Shown one piece after another: positions 1-5,604 of a DNA stretch of 5,604 bases; the stretch's first letter is position 1; the number at the start of each line of letters is the position of its first letter. Source of the stretch: Clostridia bacterium. Lineage in GTDB: Bacteria > Bacillota > Clostridia > Christensenellales > DTU072. The notes below the pieces were generated by a model that was not told the DNA's origin, ran no database searches, and saw only the letters and a list, made by a program, of their open reading frames with translations. The position numbers and the translations under genes were made by a program. The stretch spans positions 1 to 5,604 of the forward strand of contig JAQVME010000103.1 of the NCBI GenBank assembly GCA_028703745.1. The letters are read 5' to 3'.

Positions 1-121
1 TCGCCTGCTTCTTCTTCAAGTCGATTTTTGCCTTCACGCCGTCGATGGAATTGAGCGCTTTGCCTACTCTTGTAGCGCAATGCTCACAGTTCATTCCGTT
101 GATTCCCATAACTTTTTTCAT
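1..121 (-). CDS. copZ: CopZ-like copper chaperone, heavy-metal-associated (HMA) domain, 3'-truncated by window edge
   Basis: Translating the minus strand from the ATG at 121 gives a protein beginning MKKVMGINGMNCEHCATRVG, followed by a lysine-rich stretch that runs off the window at about residue 40. The GMNCEHC segment is the metal-binding loop of the HMA fold (Cys12 and Cys15, CxxC), which in CopZ/Atx1 proteins binds one Cu(I) in the cytoplasm and passes it to the N-terminal domain of a CopA ATPase. An AGGAGG ribosome binding site at 128-133 lies 6 bases upstream of the start, which fixes the start codon. The gene begins 16 bases after the copA stop, so the two are almost certainly co-transcribed. 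HMA chaperones are normally about 65-75 residues, so roughly the second half is missing here. Metal specificity for copper is inferred from the neighbour; the motif alone could also fit another soft metal. Confidence 0.88.
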   Translation of the reverse strand, partial: MKKVMGINGMNCEHCATRVGKALNSIDGVKAKIDLKKKQA

Positions 122-137
122 AAAAAACCTCCTGAAT

Positions 138-2408
138 TTATTTGCTGTGTTTTTGGTATTTGGGTTTGAAAAAGCGTAGCCGCAAAGCGTTCGTAACGAC
201 GAACACCGAGCTAAGGCTCATAGCCACCGCCGCAAACATCGGGTTGAGTTTCCAGCCGAGCAAAGGGTAGAATACGCCGGCTGCCAGCGGTATGCCGAGA
301 ATGTTATAAAAGAACGCCCAAAAAAGATTCTGTTTTATGTTGCGGAATGTCGCCTTACTCAATTCGACTGCCGTCACGGCATCGAGCAAATCGCTCTTCA
401 TAAGCACTATGTCGGCGGATTCGATAGCTATATCGGTTCCTGCCCCGATAGCAATACCGACGTCGGCGCGAGTCAGCGCAGGCGCGTCGTTTATGCCGTC
501 ACCTATCATAGCAACAGTACCGCTCTGCTGTAGCATTCTTATTTCGGCTTCCTTGTCCGTTGGCATAATTTCTGCAACTACCTTGCTTATGCCAAGCTGT
601 TTTCTTATTGCCTCAGCCGTTCTTTTATTGTCGCCCGTCAGCATAATGACCTCTATGCCCATTTCGATGAAACGGGCGATAGCGCTCTTGCTGGTGGGCT
701 TTAGCGTATCCATAACTGCTATCATACCGAGAATGCGCTTTTCGTCGGCGAATATCAGCGGCGTTTTGCCTTCCTCCGCCAGTCTTTGATACTCCTTGTC
801 AACTTCCGATGCTCCGGGTATATTCCCGACAAGCGCCATATTGCCGGCGAAGTATTTTTGTCCGCCGATTGCGCAACTAATGCCCCGACCGGGCACAGCC
901 TCAAAGCTGTCGGTCTCTCCAGCGGCAATATTGTCCTGCGCCGCCCTTTGCATTATTGCCTCAGCAAGCGGATGCTCTGACGGTTTTTCTATTGTTGCGG
1001 CGAGATAAAGCAGTTTTTCCTCCGGAATACCGTTATAAGTGATAAGGTCTGTGACTTTGGGCTTGCCTTCGGTGACTGTGCCGGTCTTGTCCAGCACAAC
1101 GGTGCGGATTTTGTGCGCTATCTGTAGCGCCTCGGCAGATTTTATGAGTATACCGTTTGAAGCGCCCTTGCCTGTGGATACCATAATGGCAACGGGTGTG
1201 GCAAGTCCCAGCGCGCACGGACAAGAAATAACCAGCACGGCTATACCTATAGAAAGCGCGAATTCCACGCCCTTGCCTACTATCAACCACACGATTATGG
1301 ATAGCGCGGCAACGGCTATGACAACCGGCACAAAAACTCCGCTTATGGTATCTGCGAGCTTTGCTATAGGCGCCTTCGAAGAGCCGGCTTCTTCCACCAG
1401 CTTTATTATTTGCGATAACGCGGTGTCTCCACCGACTTTTTGCGCCTCGAACTTGAAGAAACCTGTTTTATTGACTGTAGCGCCTATGACTTTGTCACCG
1501 ACGCCTTTTTCTACGGGTATGCTTTCGCCCGTCAGCGCCGATTCGTCCACAGCGGAGCCGCCCTCGACGATGGTGCCGTCAACGGGTATACTTGCGCCGG
1601 GGCGCACTACTATGATATCCCCGAGGACGACCTCCTCGACGGGTATTTCCGTTTCTACGCCGCCGCGCATCACTGCCGCCGTCTTTGGCGACAAGTCAAG
1701 CAACTTGCTTATCGCCTCGCCCGTTTTGCCTTTTGAACGCGCCTCAAGATATTTGCCGAGGGTTATGAGCGTCAATATTGTCGCCGCGGACTCAAAATAT
1801 AAATCCATAGAATATCTTTCGACAAGCGATACATCGTGTGCCGCAAGACCCTCGCCTATACGAAAAATAGCAAAGATGCCATAAAGCAAAGCGGCGGAAG
1901 AGCCAATAGCAATAAGCGCGTCCATATTCGGATGGCGGCGCAAAAGCGTCTTGAAGCCCGAAGAATAATATTTTCGATTGACGTACACTATGGGAAGCGA
2001 GAGCAAAAACTGCGCAAACGAAAACGCCAGCGCGCCGTGATAGCCGTGCAAGAATGACGGCAACGGCAACGCAAGCATATGCCCCATTGAAATATAAAGT
2101 AGCGGCAAAAGGAAAGCAAAAGATACGATTATCCTTGTTTTCATGTCCTTCAGCCCGCCGTCAAGCTTATTTACCGACTTTGGTGAAGCGTCGACTTTTT
2201 GCGGCTTCACACCGTAACCCGCCCGTTCGATTGCGCTTACAATGCCGCTTTCGGTCAGCTTTTGCTCGTCAAAAGCCACGTCCAAGGTGCCTGCAAGCAG
2301 GTTTACGACGGCGCTTTCTACGCCGTCAAGTTTTCCGACGGTCTTTTCGACACCGGCAGAGCACGCGGAACAAGTCATTCCGGTCACGGCAATTTTTTTT
2401 CGAACCAT
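138..2408 (-). CDS. copA: Cu(I)-exporting P1B-type ATPase CopA
   Basis: This 756-residue protein is a complete heavy-metal P-type ATPase that pumps Cu(I) out of the cytoplasm across the membrane using ATP. One N-terminal HMA domain (about residues 4-68) carries GMTCSAC with Cys13 and Cys16. Two amphipathic or membrane helix pairs follow (about 93-143 and 160-220). The actuator domain has TGES at 293-296. The membrane metal site is CPC at 396-398, the phosphorylation site DKTGT has Asp440, the nucleotide-binding HP pair is at 479-480, TGDN is at 591-594 and GDGINDAP at 636-643. The last two helices carry Tyr701-Asn702 and Met730 with Ser733-Ser734, the pattern of the Cu(I)-specific P1B-1 group. 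The length is normal for a one-HMA CopA. The start ATG overlaps the stop of the upstream Dabb gene (TAATG), and copZ follows after 16 bases. No frameshift or missing catalytic residue was seen. Confidence 0.97.
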   Translation of the reverse strand: MVRKKIAVTGMTCSACSAGVEKTVGKLDGVESAVVNLLAGTLDVAFDEQKLTESGIVSAIERAGYGVKPQKVDASPKSVNKLDGGLKDMKTRIIVSFAFLLPLLYISMGHMLALPLPSFLHGYHGALAFSFAQFLLSLPIVYVNRKYYSSGFKTLLRRHPNMDALIAIGSSAALLYGIFAIFRIGEGLAAHDVSLVERYSMDLYFESAATILTLITLGKYLEARSKGKTGEAISKLLDLSPKTAAVMRGGVETEIPVEEVVLGDIIVVRPGASIPVDGTIVEGGSAVDESALTGESIPVEKGVGDKVIGATVNKTGFFKFEAQKVGGDTALSQIIKLVEEAGSSKAPIAKLADTISGVFVPVVIAVAALSIIVWLIVGKGVEFALSIGIAVLVISCPCALGLATPVAIMVSTGKGASNGILIKSAEALQIAHKIRTVVLDKTGTVTEGKPKVTDLITYNGIPEEKLLYLAATIEKPSEHPLAEAIMQRAAQDNIAAGETDSFEAVPGRGISCAIGGQKYFAGNMALVGNIPGASEVDKEYQRLAEEGKTPLIFADEKRILGMIAVMDTLKPTSKSAIARFIEMGIEVIMLTGDNKRTAEAIRKQLGISKVVAEIMPTDKEAEIRMLQQSGTVAMIGDGINDAPALTRADVGIAIGAGTDIAIESADIVLMKSDLLDAVTAVELSKATFRNIKQNLFWAFFYNILGIPLAAGVFYPLLGWKLNPMFAAVAMSLSSVFVVTNALRLRFFKPKYQKHSK

Positions 2409-2692
2409 TATACCTCGTAATCCAGCGCAACGCTGTCGCTTCTAACGCTGTGTATATATTTTTTTACTTCGTCGCGATGGTAGCCGTCCGACTGGTAGCT
2501 GTCAAGAGCCTTCCAGTCGTCGAGCAAAACCTCTAGAATGACGTCGTACGACCTGTCCGAATGCAAACGGTCAAGGTTGACAGATATGCCCCTGATTTGC
2601 GGCACCTTGCCGACCATTGACAAAAGCACTTCTTTCGTCCGTTCAGCATCCGAGATGTCCTTCAATTTGAAACATACAACGTGTTTTATCAT
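2408..2692 (-). CDS. Dabb-domain (stress-responsive alpha/beta barrel) small protein
   Basis: This 94-residue protein matches the Dabb fold over its full length. It has an N-terminal beta strand MIKHVVCFKLK with His4, a helix at about 14-27, a central strand pair around SYDVILEV (48-55), the LDSYQSDGYHRDEV segment (63-76), and a C-terminal strand ending ALDYEV. Dabb proteins are small dimeric ferredoxin-like barrels; some are stress-induced in plants and others are enzymes such as polyketide cyclases, but most bacterial members have no assigned reaction. There is no CxxC motif, so it is not an HMA metal chaperone despite the related fold. AGGAG at 2698-2702 lies 5 bases before the ATG. It is the first gene after a strong promoter, and its TAA overlaps the copA ATG by one base, so it is probably co-regulated with copper export. 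A copper-related role is inferred from position only. Confidence 0.88.
   Translation of the reverse strand: MIKHVVCFKLKDISDAERTKEVLLSMVGKVPQIRGISVNLDRLHSDRSYDVILEVLLDDWKALDSYQSDGYHRDEVKKYIHSVRSDSVALDYEV
2413..2416 (-). promoter_or_regulatory. Ribosome binding site of copA inside the Dabb coding end
   Basis: The last codons of the Dabb gene read GAG GTA TAA on the minus strand. The GAGG core lies 4 bases before the copA ATG, and the TAA and ATG share one base (TAATG at 2406-2410). This is a classic arrangement for translational coupling, in which ribosomes ending the first gene restart on the second. The Shine-Dalgarno match is only modest compared with the AGGAGG sites of the neighbouring genes, which fits dependence on coupling. 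Confidence 0.6.
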
Positions 2693-2722
2693 AAGATCTC
2701 CTAAGAATAAGATATTAAATTA

Positions 2723-2751
2723 ATGATATGAGATAACGCTTCTTTTGTCAA
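2723..2751 (-). promoter_or_regulatory. Sigma-70/SigA-type promoter of the Dabb-copA-copZ operon
   Basis: On the minus strand a perfect -35 box TTGACA (2746-2751) is followed by a 17-base spacer and a -10 box TATCAT (2723-2728), which matches 5 of 6 bases of TATAAT. Transcription would start near 2716, leaving a leader of about 24 bases that contains the AGGAG site of the Dabb gene. The flanking DNA is AT-rich. This is the only strong promoter seen in the window and marks the start of the copper operon. Confidence 0.75.
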
Positions 2752-2757
2752 GGATTA

Positions 2758-2779
2758 TTCTGTTGCATTTGTTACAGAA
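2758..2779. promoter_or_regulatory. Possible regulator binding site: inverted repeat upstream of the copper operon promoter
   Basis: The arms TTCTGT (2758-2763) and ACAGAA (2774-2779) are perfect inverted repeats around a 10-base centre, beginning 6 bases upstream of the -35 box. The centre TGCATTTGTT matches 6 of the 8 fixed bases of the CopY cop box TACANNTGTA. The second arm overlaps a TGTTACA (2770-2776) that occurs again as a direct repeat at 2805-2811. The position upstream of -35 would suit an activator better than a repressor. Short repeats in AT-rich DNA arise by chance, so this is a weak call. Confidence 0.28.
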
Positions 2780-2810
2780 GATTTGGTTGCCAACGGAGAA
2801 TAGCTGTTAC

Positions 2811-2843
2811 AAAAACAAAAAACCCGTTTTTGGCTAAAAACAG
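2811..2843 (-). terminator. Rho-independent terminator downstream of the aquaporin gene
   Basis: Read on the minus strand, an 8-base-pair stem (CTGTTTTT at 2843-2836 pairing with AAAAACGG at 2831-2824, including one G-U pair) closes a 4-base AGCC loop. It is followed by a T-rich tract (TTTTTTGTTTTT, 2822-2811). It lies 58 bases past the aquaporin stop and upstream of the copper operon promoter, so it separates the two transcription units. The stem is AT-rich, so strength may be moderate. Confidence 0.65.
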
Positions 2844-2900
2844 ATTCTTTGCTTGCTTTCCTCAGCTTCTCGATATAATTGTTAGTTTTAGTAGCTATGG

Positions 2901-3587
2901 CTACATTATATCGTCGCTAATGAGCTTTTCTTCCTTGATGCAGAACCATTTGTAGCCGACTGCCGCGAGCGCTGCGCCTATCATAGGAGCCACAATAAAC
3001 AGCCAAACTTGACGTAAAGCCATACCGCCTACGAATATCGCCGGCGCCAGACTTCTTGCGGGATTAATCGAGGCGTTGGTCAACGGTATGGCTATGATAT
3101 ACACCATAGCGAAGGTTAAACCGTTAATTATGCCTACTGAGTATTTGTGCTTTCGACCCGACGTAGCGAGAAACACCATTACAAAAAGATTTGTCAGCAA
3201 GATTTCGGCAATTAGCGCTTGCCACCAGTTCAAATCCCAGCTGCTCAAGGCGTCATAGCCGTTAGCGCCCAGACCTGTTGACGCGTCAAAGAATATCATC
3301 AGCACAGCCGCGCCGATGATGCCTCCTACGAATTGCGCTATTATATATGCAATAAAGTCCTTGAAATCAATCTTTTTGCAAATCAGCATTGCAAGCGAAA
3401 CCGCCGGATTGATGTGACAGCCCGAAAACTTCATAAAGCAATAGGTCATAGCCATAACCGTAAGACCGAAAGCCAGCGAAACCGCCAGCCAGCCTGCGCT
3501 GAAGCTGTATGCAACTGCACTGCCGCATCCCACCAGCACAAGAAACATTGTGCCCAATAATTCTGCAATATATTTCTTGAAATCCAT
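2901..3587 (-). CDS. MIP-family aquaporin, AqpZ-like water channel
   Basis: This 228-residue membrane protein is a full-length major intrinsic protein, the usual size for bacterial AqpZ. It forms a pore for water or small neutral solutes in the cytoplasmic membrane. Six membrane helices fall at roughly 6-26, 33-53, 78-98, 122-142, 150-170 and 190-212. The two half-helix pore loops carry NPA at 60-62 (HINPAV) and 175-177 (SINPARSLAPAIF). Segments such as LAFGLTV, IAQFVGGI and the IPLTN stretch before the second NPA resemble E. coli AqpZ more than the longer GlpF proteins. Aligning the selectivity filter by eye gives Phe40, Tyr163, Ala172 and Arg178, where AqpZ has Phe, His, Thr and Arg. The His-to-Tyr change is unusual, so substrate range is uncertain. 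A strong AAGGAGG (3592-3598) precedes the ATG by 4 bases. The gene follows the MBL hydrolase by 67 bases and ends before a terminator. Confidence 0.93.
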   Translation of the reverse strand: MDFKKYIAELLGTMFLVLVGCGSAVAYSFSAGWLAVSLAFGLTVMAMTYCFMKFSGCHINPAVSLAMLICKKIDFKDFIAYIIAQFVGGIIGAAVLMIFFDASTGLGANGYDALSSWDLNWWQALIAEILLTNLFVMVFLATSGRKHKYSVGIINGLTFAMVYIIAIPLTNASINPARSLAPAIFVGGMALRQVWLFIVAPMIGAALAAVGYKWFCIKEEKLISDDIM

Positions 3588-3612
3588 TTTTCCTCCTTAA
3601 ATTCATCGCTGA

Positions 3613-3651
3613 ATTGTAATTAGTATTTTAGATTTCAATAAAATTATGCAA
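3613..3651 (-). promoter_or_regulatory. Weak candidate promoter for the aquaporin gene
   Basis: The 67-base gap before the aquaporin gene is AT-rich. It contains TTGCAT (3646-3651) followed after a short 15-base spacer by TAAAAT (3625-3630). A second -10-like TACAAT lies at 3613-3618, with only a poor -35 (TTATTG) at the right distance. Neither pair is convincing. No terminator was seen after the MBL hydrolase stop, so the aquaporin may simply be read from the upstream transcript. Confidence 0.2.
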
Positions 3652-3654
3652 CCG

Positions 3655-4362
3655 TTATTTGTTTCTCCACAAAATCAGGTTATTGACCTCCGGCTGGTAC
3701 CTCACCATATCGTCAACGGGAAAGGGTTTGCCATGACAGGGATAAAGGGTGAGAGGGGTGAGCTCGATAATTTTTTGCCAGGACTGCTTGTACTTATCTA
3801 TGTCTTCGATAAGCAGCGTCTTGCGCTTTATGGCGGGGAAGCAGTTCATCGTCATATCGCCGCAAAACAACTTGCCATCATCAGTCATAAGCCCGATAGT
3901 GTCGGGAGTGTGTCCGGGAAGCTCAACAATACTTAGAGGAAAGCCGTTTTCCCGAAGAATATCGGCTTTTCCGTCACAAACAATGGCGTCCTCGGCGTTT
4001 ATCTCCTGCCAGCGCTCGTTTGACTTGCCGGTCAGTTTTGTTAGCACCGAAAAGAATTTCGAAAGAAAAGTCGAGCAATCACCCAGCACGTTCTGTCCCC
4101 GTAGCAGTCTGCCCTTGGCATGGCTGTGCAAAATGATAGGCACCCCCGCTTCAAGCAGCTCTTTCAAGTAGCTGATGTGATCGTTATGCACGTGGGTGAG
4201 AAATATGTATTTTATGTCGCTTAGCTCTATGCCGACTTCGCCCAGCTTTTTTAGAAAAGCCGAATAGCTTGTTTTGTATCCTGCATCGATAAGTATACAG
4301 CCATTGTCGAATTGCAACAAATAGTTGCGAAACATCGTATTGCCGAGGTTAATGATATTCAT
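3655..4362 (-). CDS. Metallo-beta-lactamase-fold hydrolase of unknown substrate
   Basis: This 235-residue protein has the complete metal-ligand set of the MBL superfamily. THVHNDH supplies His57, His59, Asp61 and His62; His151 lies in ELPGHTPDTIG, Asp169 in LFCGDM, and His210 in LYPCHGKPF. The N-terminal strands with LIDAG (Asp26) complete the fold. Such enzymes use two metal ions, usually zinc, to hydrolyse lactones, thioesters, beta-lactams or phosphoesters. The sequence does not show which one applies here. A region of about 70 residues (81-148) between the HxHxDH motif and the next ligand is long and contains a basic, helix-prone stretch, perhaps a lid over the active site. No signal peptide is seen, so it is probably cytoplasmic. 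AGGAGG (4367-4372) lies 4 bases before the ATG. It follows the esterase stop by 27 bases, so co-transcription is likely. A quorum-quenching lactonase is possible but unproven. Confidence 0.9.
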   Translation of the reverse strand: MNIINLGNTMFRNYLLQFDNGCILIDAGYKTSYSAFLKKLGEVGIELSDIKYIFLTHVHNDHISYLKELLEAGVPIILHSHAKGRLLRGQNVLGDCSTFLSKFFSVLTKLTGKSNERWQEINAEDAIVCDGKADILRENGFPLSIVELPGHTPDTIGLMTDDGKLFCGDMTMNCFPAIKRKTLLIEDIDKYKQSWQKIIELTPLTLYPCHGKPFPVDDMVRYQPEVNNLILWRNK

Positions 4363-4389
4363 TGACCCTCCTTTCTGTTTTGCTATATT

Positions 4390-5604
4390 TTATATTTTTT
4401 TATAGATTTCCGTCTTTTGCCAAATTTCTCTGACGGCGTCCTTCTCATCAGTCTCCAGCCTGTCGCCGGCAGCGTCGTATACTTTTACGGCATACCCGCC
4501 GTCAAACGGTTGCCACGGCGAAGATCCTGTTTTTATGAAATTAATAATATCCTCCTGCAGTCTGTCGGCAAGTTCCATTGCCTTGGCTCGTACAGGCGTC
4601 AGCGAAAAAAGCACGCGCCCTATTATATTATCAAAGTTCTTAAAGGCGAACAGCAAGTCGAGCGCATGCACCGAATGCATGCCTGTCAGCTTCAAGAACA
4701 GGTTCTCATAATCAAAGCGGTACATCCATACCGTCGCGCGTTGGCTGTGACTCTTGGCATACCATTCAGACGGTATACGTATCAGCCAGTCCCGCCCGAT
4801 AAGCGGATAAGCTCTCTCTGCGGGCAGTTCGCCGTATGCAGCAAGCAGCTCCTCTTTTATTTGGTGTTCTTCTTCCAACAAACACTCCAGTTCCTTTGTC
4901 GCCATGCTTTTGAAGCCTTTCAGACGGAAAAGTATGTCTACCTCGCTCTTAGTAACCCCAATCAGCAGCGGCACATAATGCGCGTTGCCGTTTTTTACGG
5001 CGGTCAAGGGCTTCTCAGGAAGGAATTCGCCGTCCACACACGGCATAAGCAAATCCAGACCGTTCTTTCTTCTACAGTTCTTTGTGAACGCCTTTGTGTG
5101 TTCTGTAAGCTCTGCCGCGTCCATGGCAAGCAACTTTTCTTTGGCGCGCGGCTCTTCTATGCCGATGAATTTTAGAAAGTCCTCGGCTATGTTTATGCTT
5201 TGTTCTCTACTGTTTATAATGTCGGGAAAGGAGCTTATTACGATTGCCTTTTTTATGTAAGGCTTGGCCTCCGGCACGCTCAGAAGGCACGTAAGACTGA
5301 TAGCGCCTGCCGATTGACCGCATACCGTAATATCCTCGGCATTGCCGCCGAAGCCCTCGATATTTTCGTAAACCCATTCCAACGCCATAAGCTGATCGCG
5401 CAAGGCAAGGTTTGCGGCAAAATCCTTGTCTATAAAAGAAAAATTGAACATCCCCAAAGCGCCCATTCGGTAATTGAAGGTGACGACCACCACGCCTTTG
5501 TCGGCAAAGTTCTGACCGTCATATATATATTGGGAGCCGCTTCCCGTAATAAACGCGCCGCCGTGTATAAAAACCATAACGGGACGGCGCCCTATCGTCG
5601 ATGG
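4390..5604 (-). CDS. Type-B carboxylesterase (PnbA-like alpha/beta hydrolase), 5'-truncated by window edge
   Basis: The reading frame is open to the window edge and encodes 404 visible residues. The ATG at 5577 is internal, since the residues before it (IGRRPV, then MVFIHGGAF) are the usual family sequence. HGGAF forms the oxyanion hole. Counting from that internal Met, the nucleophile is Ser89 in CGQSAGA, the acid is probably Glu212 in VTKSEVD, and the base is probably His304 in SVHALDLLFAF. These gaps (123 and 92 residues) are close to those I recall for the Bacillus subtilis p-nitrobenzyl esterase triad, which supports an active enzyme with about 90 residues missing at the N-terminus. The family cleaves carboxylic esters; the natural substrate is unknown. 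Whether there is a signal peptide cannot be seen. The C-terminus is intact, and the MBL hydrolase starts 27 bases after the stop, so the two hydrolases probably share a transcript. Confidence 0.93.
   Translation of the reverse strand, partial: PSTIGRRPVMVFIHGGAFITGSGSQYIYDGQNFADKGVVVVTFNYRMGALGMFNFSFIDKDFAANLALRDQLMALEWVYENIEGFGGNAEDITVCGQSAGAISLTCLLSVPEAKPYIKKAIVISSFPDIINSREQSINIAEDFLKFIGIEEPRAKEKLLAMDAAELTEHTKAFTKNCRRKNGLDLLMPCVDGEFLPEKPLTAVKNGNAHYVPLLIGVTKSEVDILFRLKGFKSMATKELECLLEEEHQIKEELLAAYGELPAERAYPLIGRDWLIRIPSEWYAKSHSQRATVWMYRFDYENLFLKLTGMHSVHALDLLFAFKNFDNIIGRVLFSLTPVRAKAMELADRLQEDIINFIKTGSSPWQPFDGGYAVKVYDAAGDRLETDEKDAVREIWQKTEIYKKI

Noticed and set aside
1039..1884. A 281-codon open frame on the plus strand, opposite copA
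   Set aside because: It is rich in Ser, Thr, Pro and Ala, has no recognisable domain, and lies fully antisense to the well-supported CopA reading frame; it is a shadow of biased codon use.
2054..2536. A 160-codon plus-strand frame across the copA start and the Dabb gene
   Set aside because: It overlaps two real genes on the other strand, is very rich in Arg, Phe and Ala, and has no plausible ribosome binding site or domain.
2408..2692. Dabb protein considered as a second HMA copper chaperone
   Set aside because: It has the related ferredoxin-like fold but only one Cys and no CxxC metal loop; the C-terminal LDYEV and central strands fit Dabb.
2824..2843. The terminator stem considered as bidirectional
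   Set aside because: On the plus strand the stem is followed by AGATTCTTT rather than a continuous T run, and no plus-strand gene ends there.
4363..4400. AT-rich stretch with TATAAA-like boxes between the esterase and MBL hydrolase, considered as a promoter
   Set aside because: No -35 box lies at a suitable distance; the TTGGCA nearby gives spacers of 13 or 23 bases, and the short 27-base gap suits read-through.
4417..5175. A 252-codon open frame on the plus strand, opposite the carboxylesterase
   Set aside because: No family motif is visible, the composition is rich in Arg, Cys and His as expected for an antisense shadow, and the esterase frame carries a full catalytic triad.

Overview
The window holds five complete or partial metabolic and transport genes plus one truncated copper chaperone gene. 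All six are on the minus strand, so transcription runs from high to low coordinates. The strong AGGAGG-type ribosome binding sites, short spacers, a CPC-type copper ATPase paired with a small CopZ chaperone, and an intermediate base composition with AT-rich gaps suggest a Bacillota bacterium, probably a Clostridia-like lineage. That placement is inferred from style, not from a marker gene. No rRNA, tRNA, CRISPR array or mobile element is visible.

The upstream unit (5604 down to about 2811) starts with a type-B carboxylesterase whose N-terminus lies outside the window. A metallo-beta-lactamase-fold hydrolase follows after 27 bases, and an AqpZ-like aquaporin after a further 67 bases. An intrinsic terminator (2811-2843) lies 58 bases past the aquaporin stop codon. 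These three genes may be one transcript, or the aquaporin may have its own weak promoter in the 67-base gap.

The downstream unit (about 2751 down to 1 and beyond) is a copper-handling operon. A clear sigma-70-type promoter (TTGACA, 17-base spacer, TATCAT) drives a small Dabb-domain protein. Its stop codon overlaps the start of the Cu(I)-exporting P1B ATPase CopA. A CopZ-like chaperone starts 16 bases after the CopA stop and is cut by the window edge. CopZ would bind Cu(I) in the cytoplasm and hand it to CopA for export. The role of the Dabb protein is unknown, but its coupling to CopA suggests a link to copper stress. A small inverted repeat just upstream of the -35 box is a possible regulator site. 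No copper regulator gene (CsoR, CopY or CueR type) is in the window.

Most of the window is ordinary housekeeping and accessory content. The points most worth a second look are the translationally coupled Dabb-CopA arrangement, an apparently unusual aquaporin selectivity filter (Phe/Tyr/Ala/Arg), and the possible operator of the copper operon. I did not find convincing evidence of a wholly new system.
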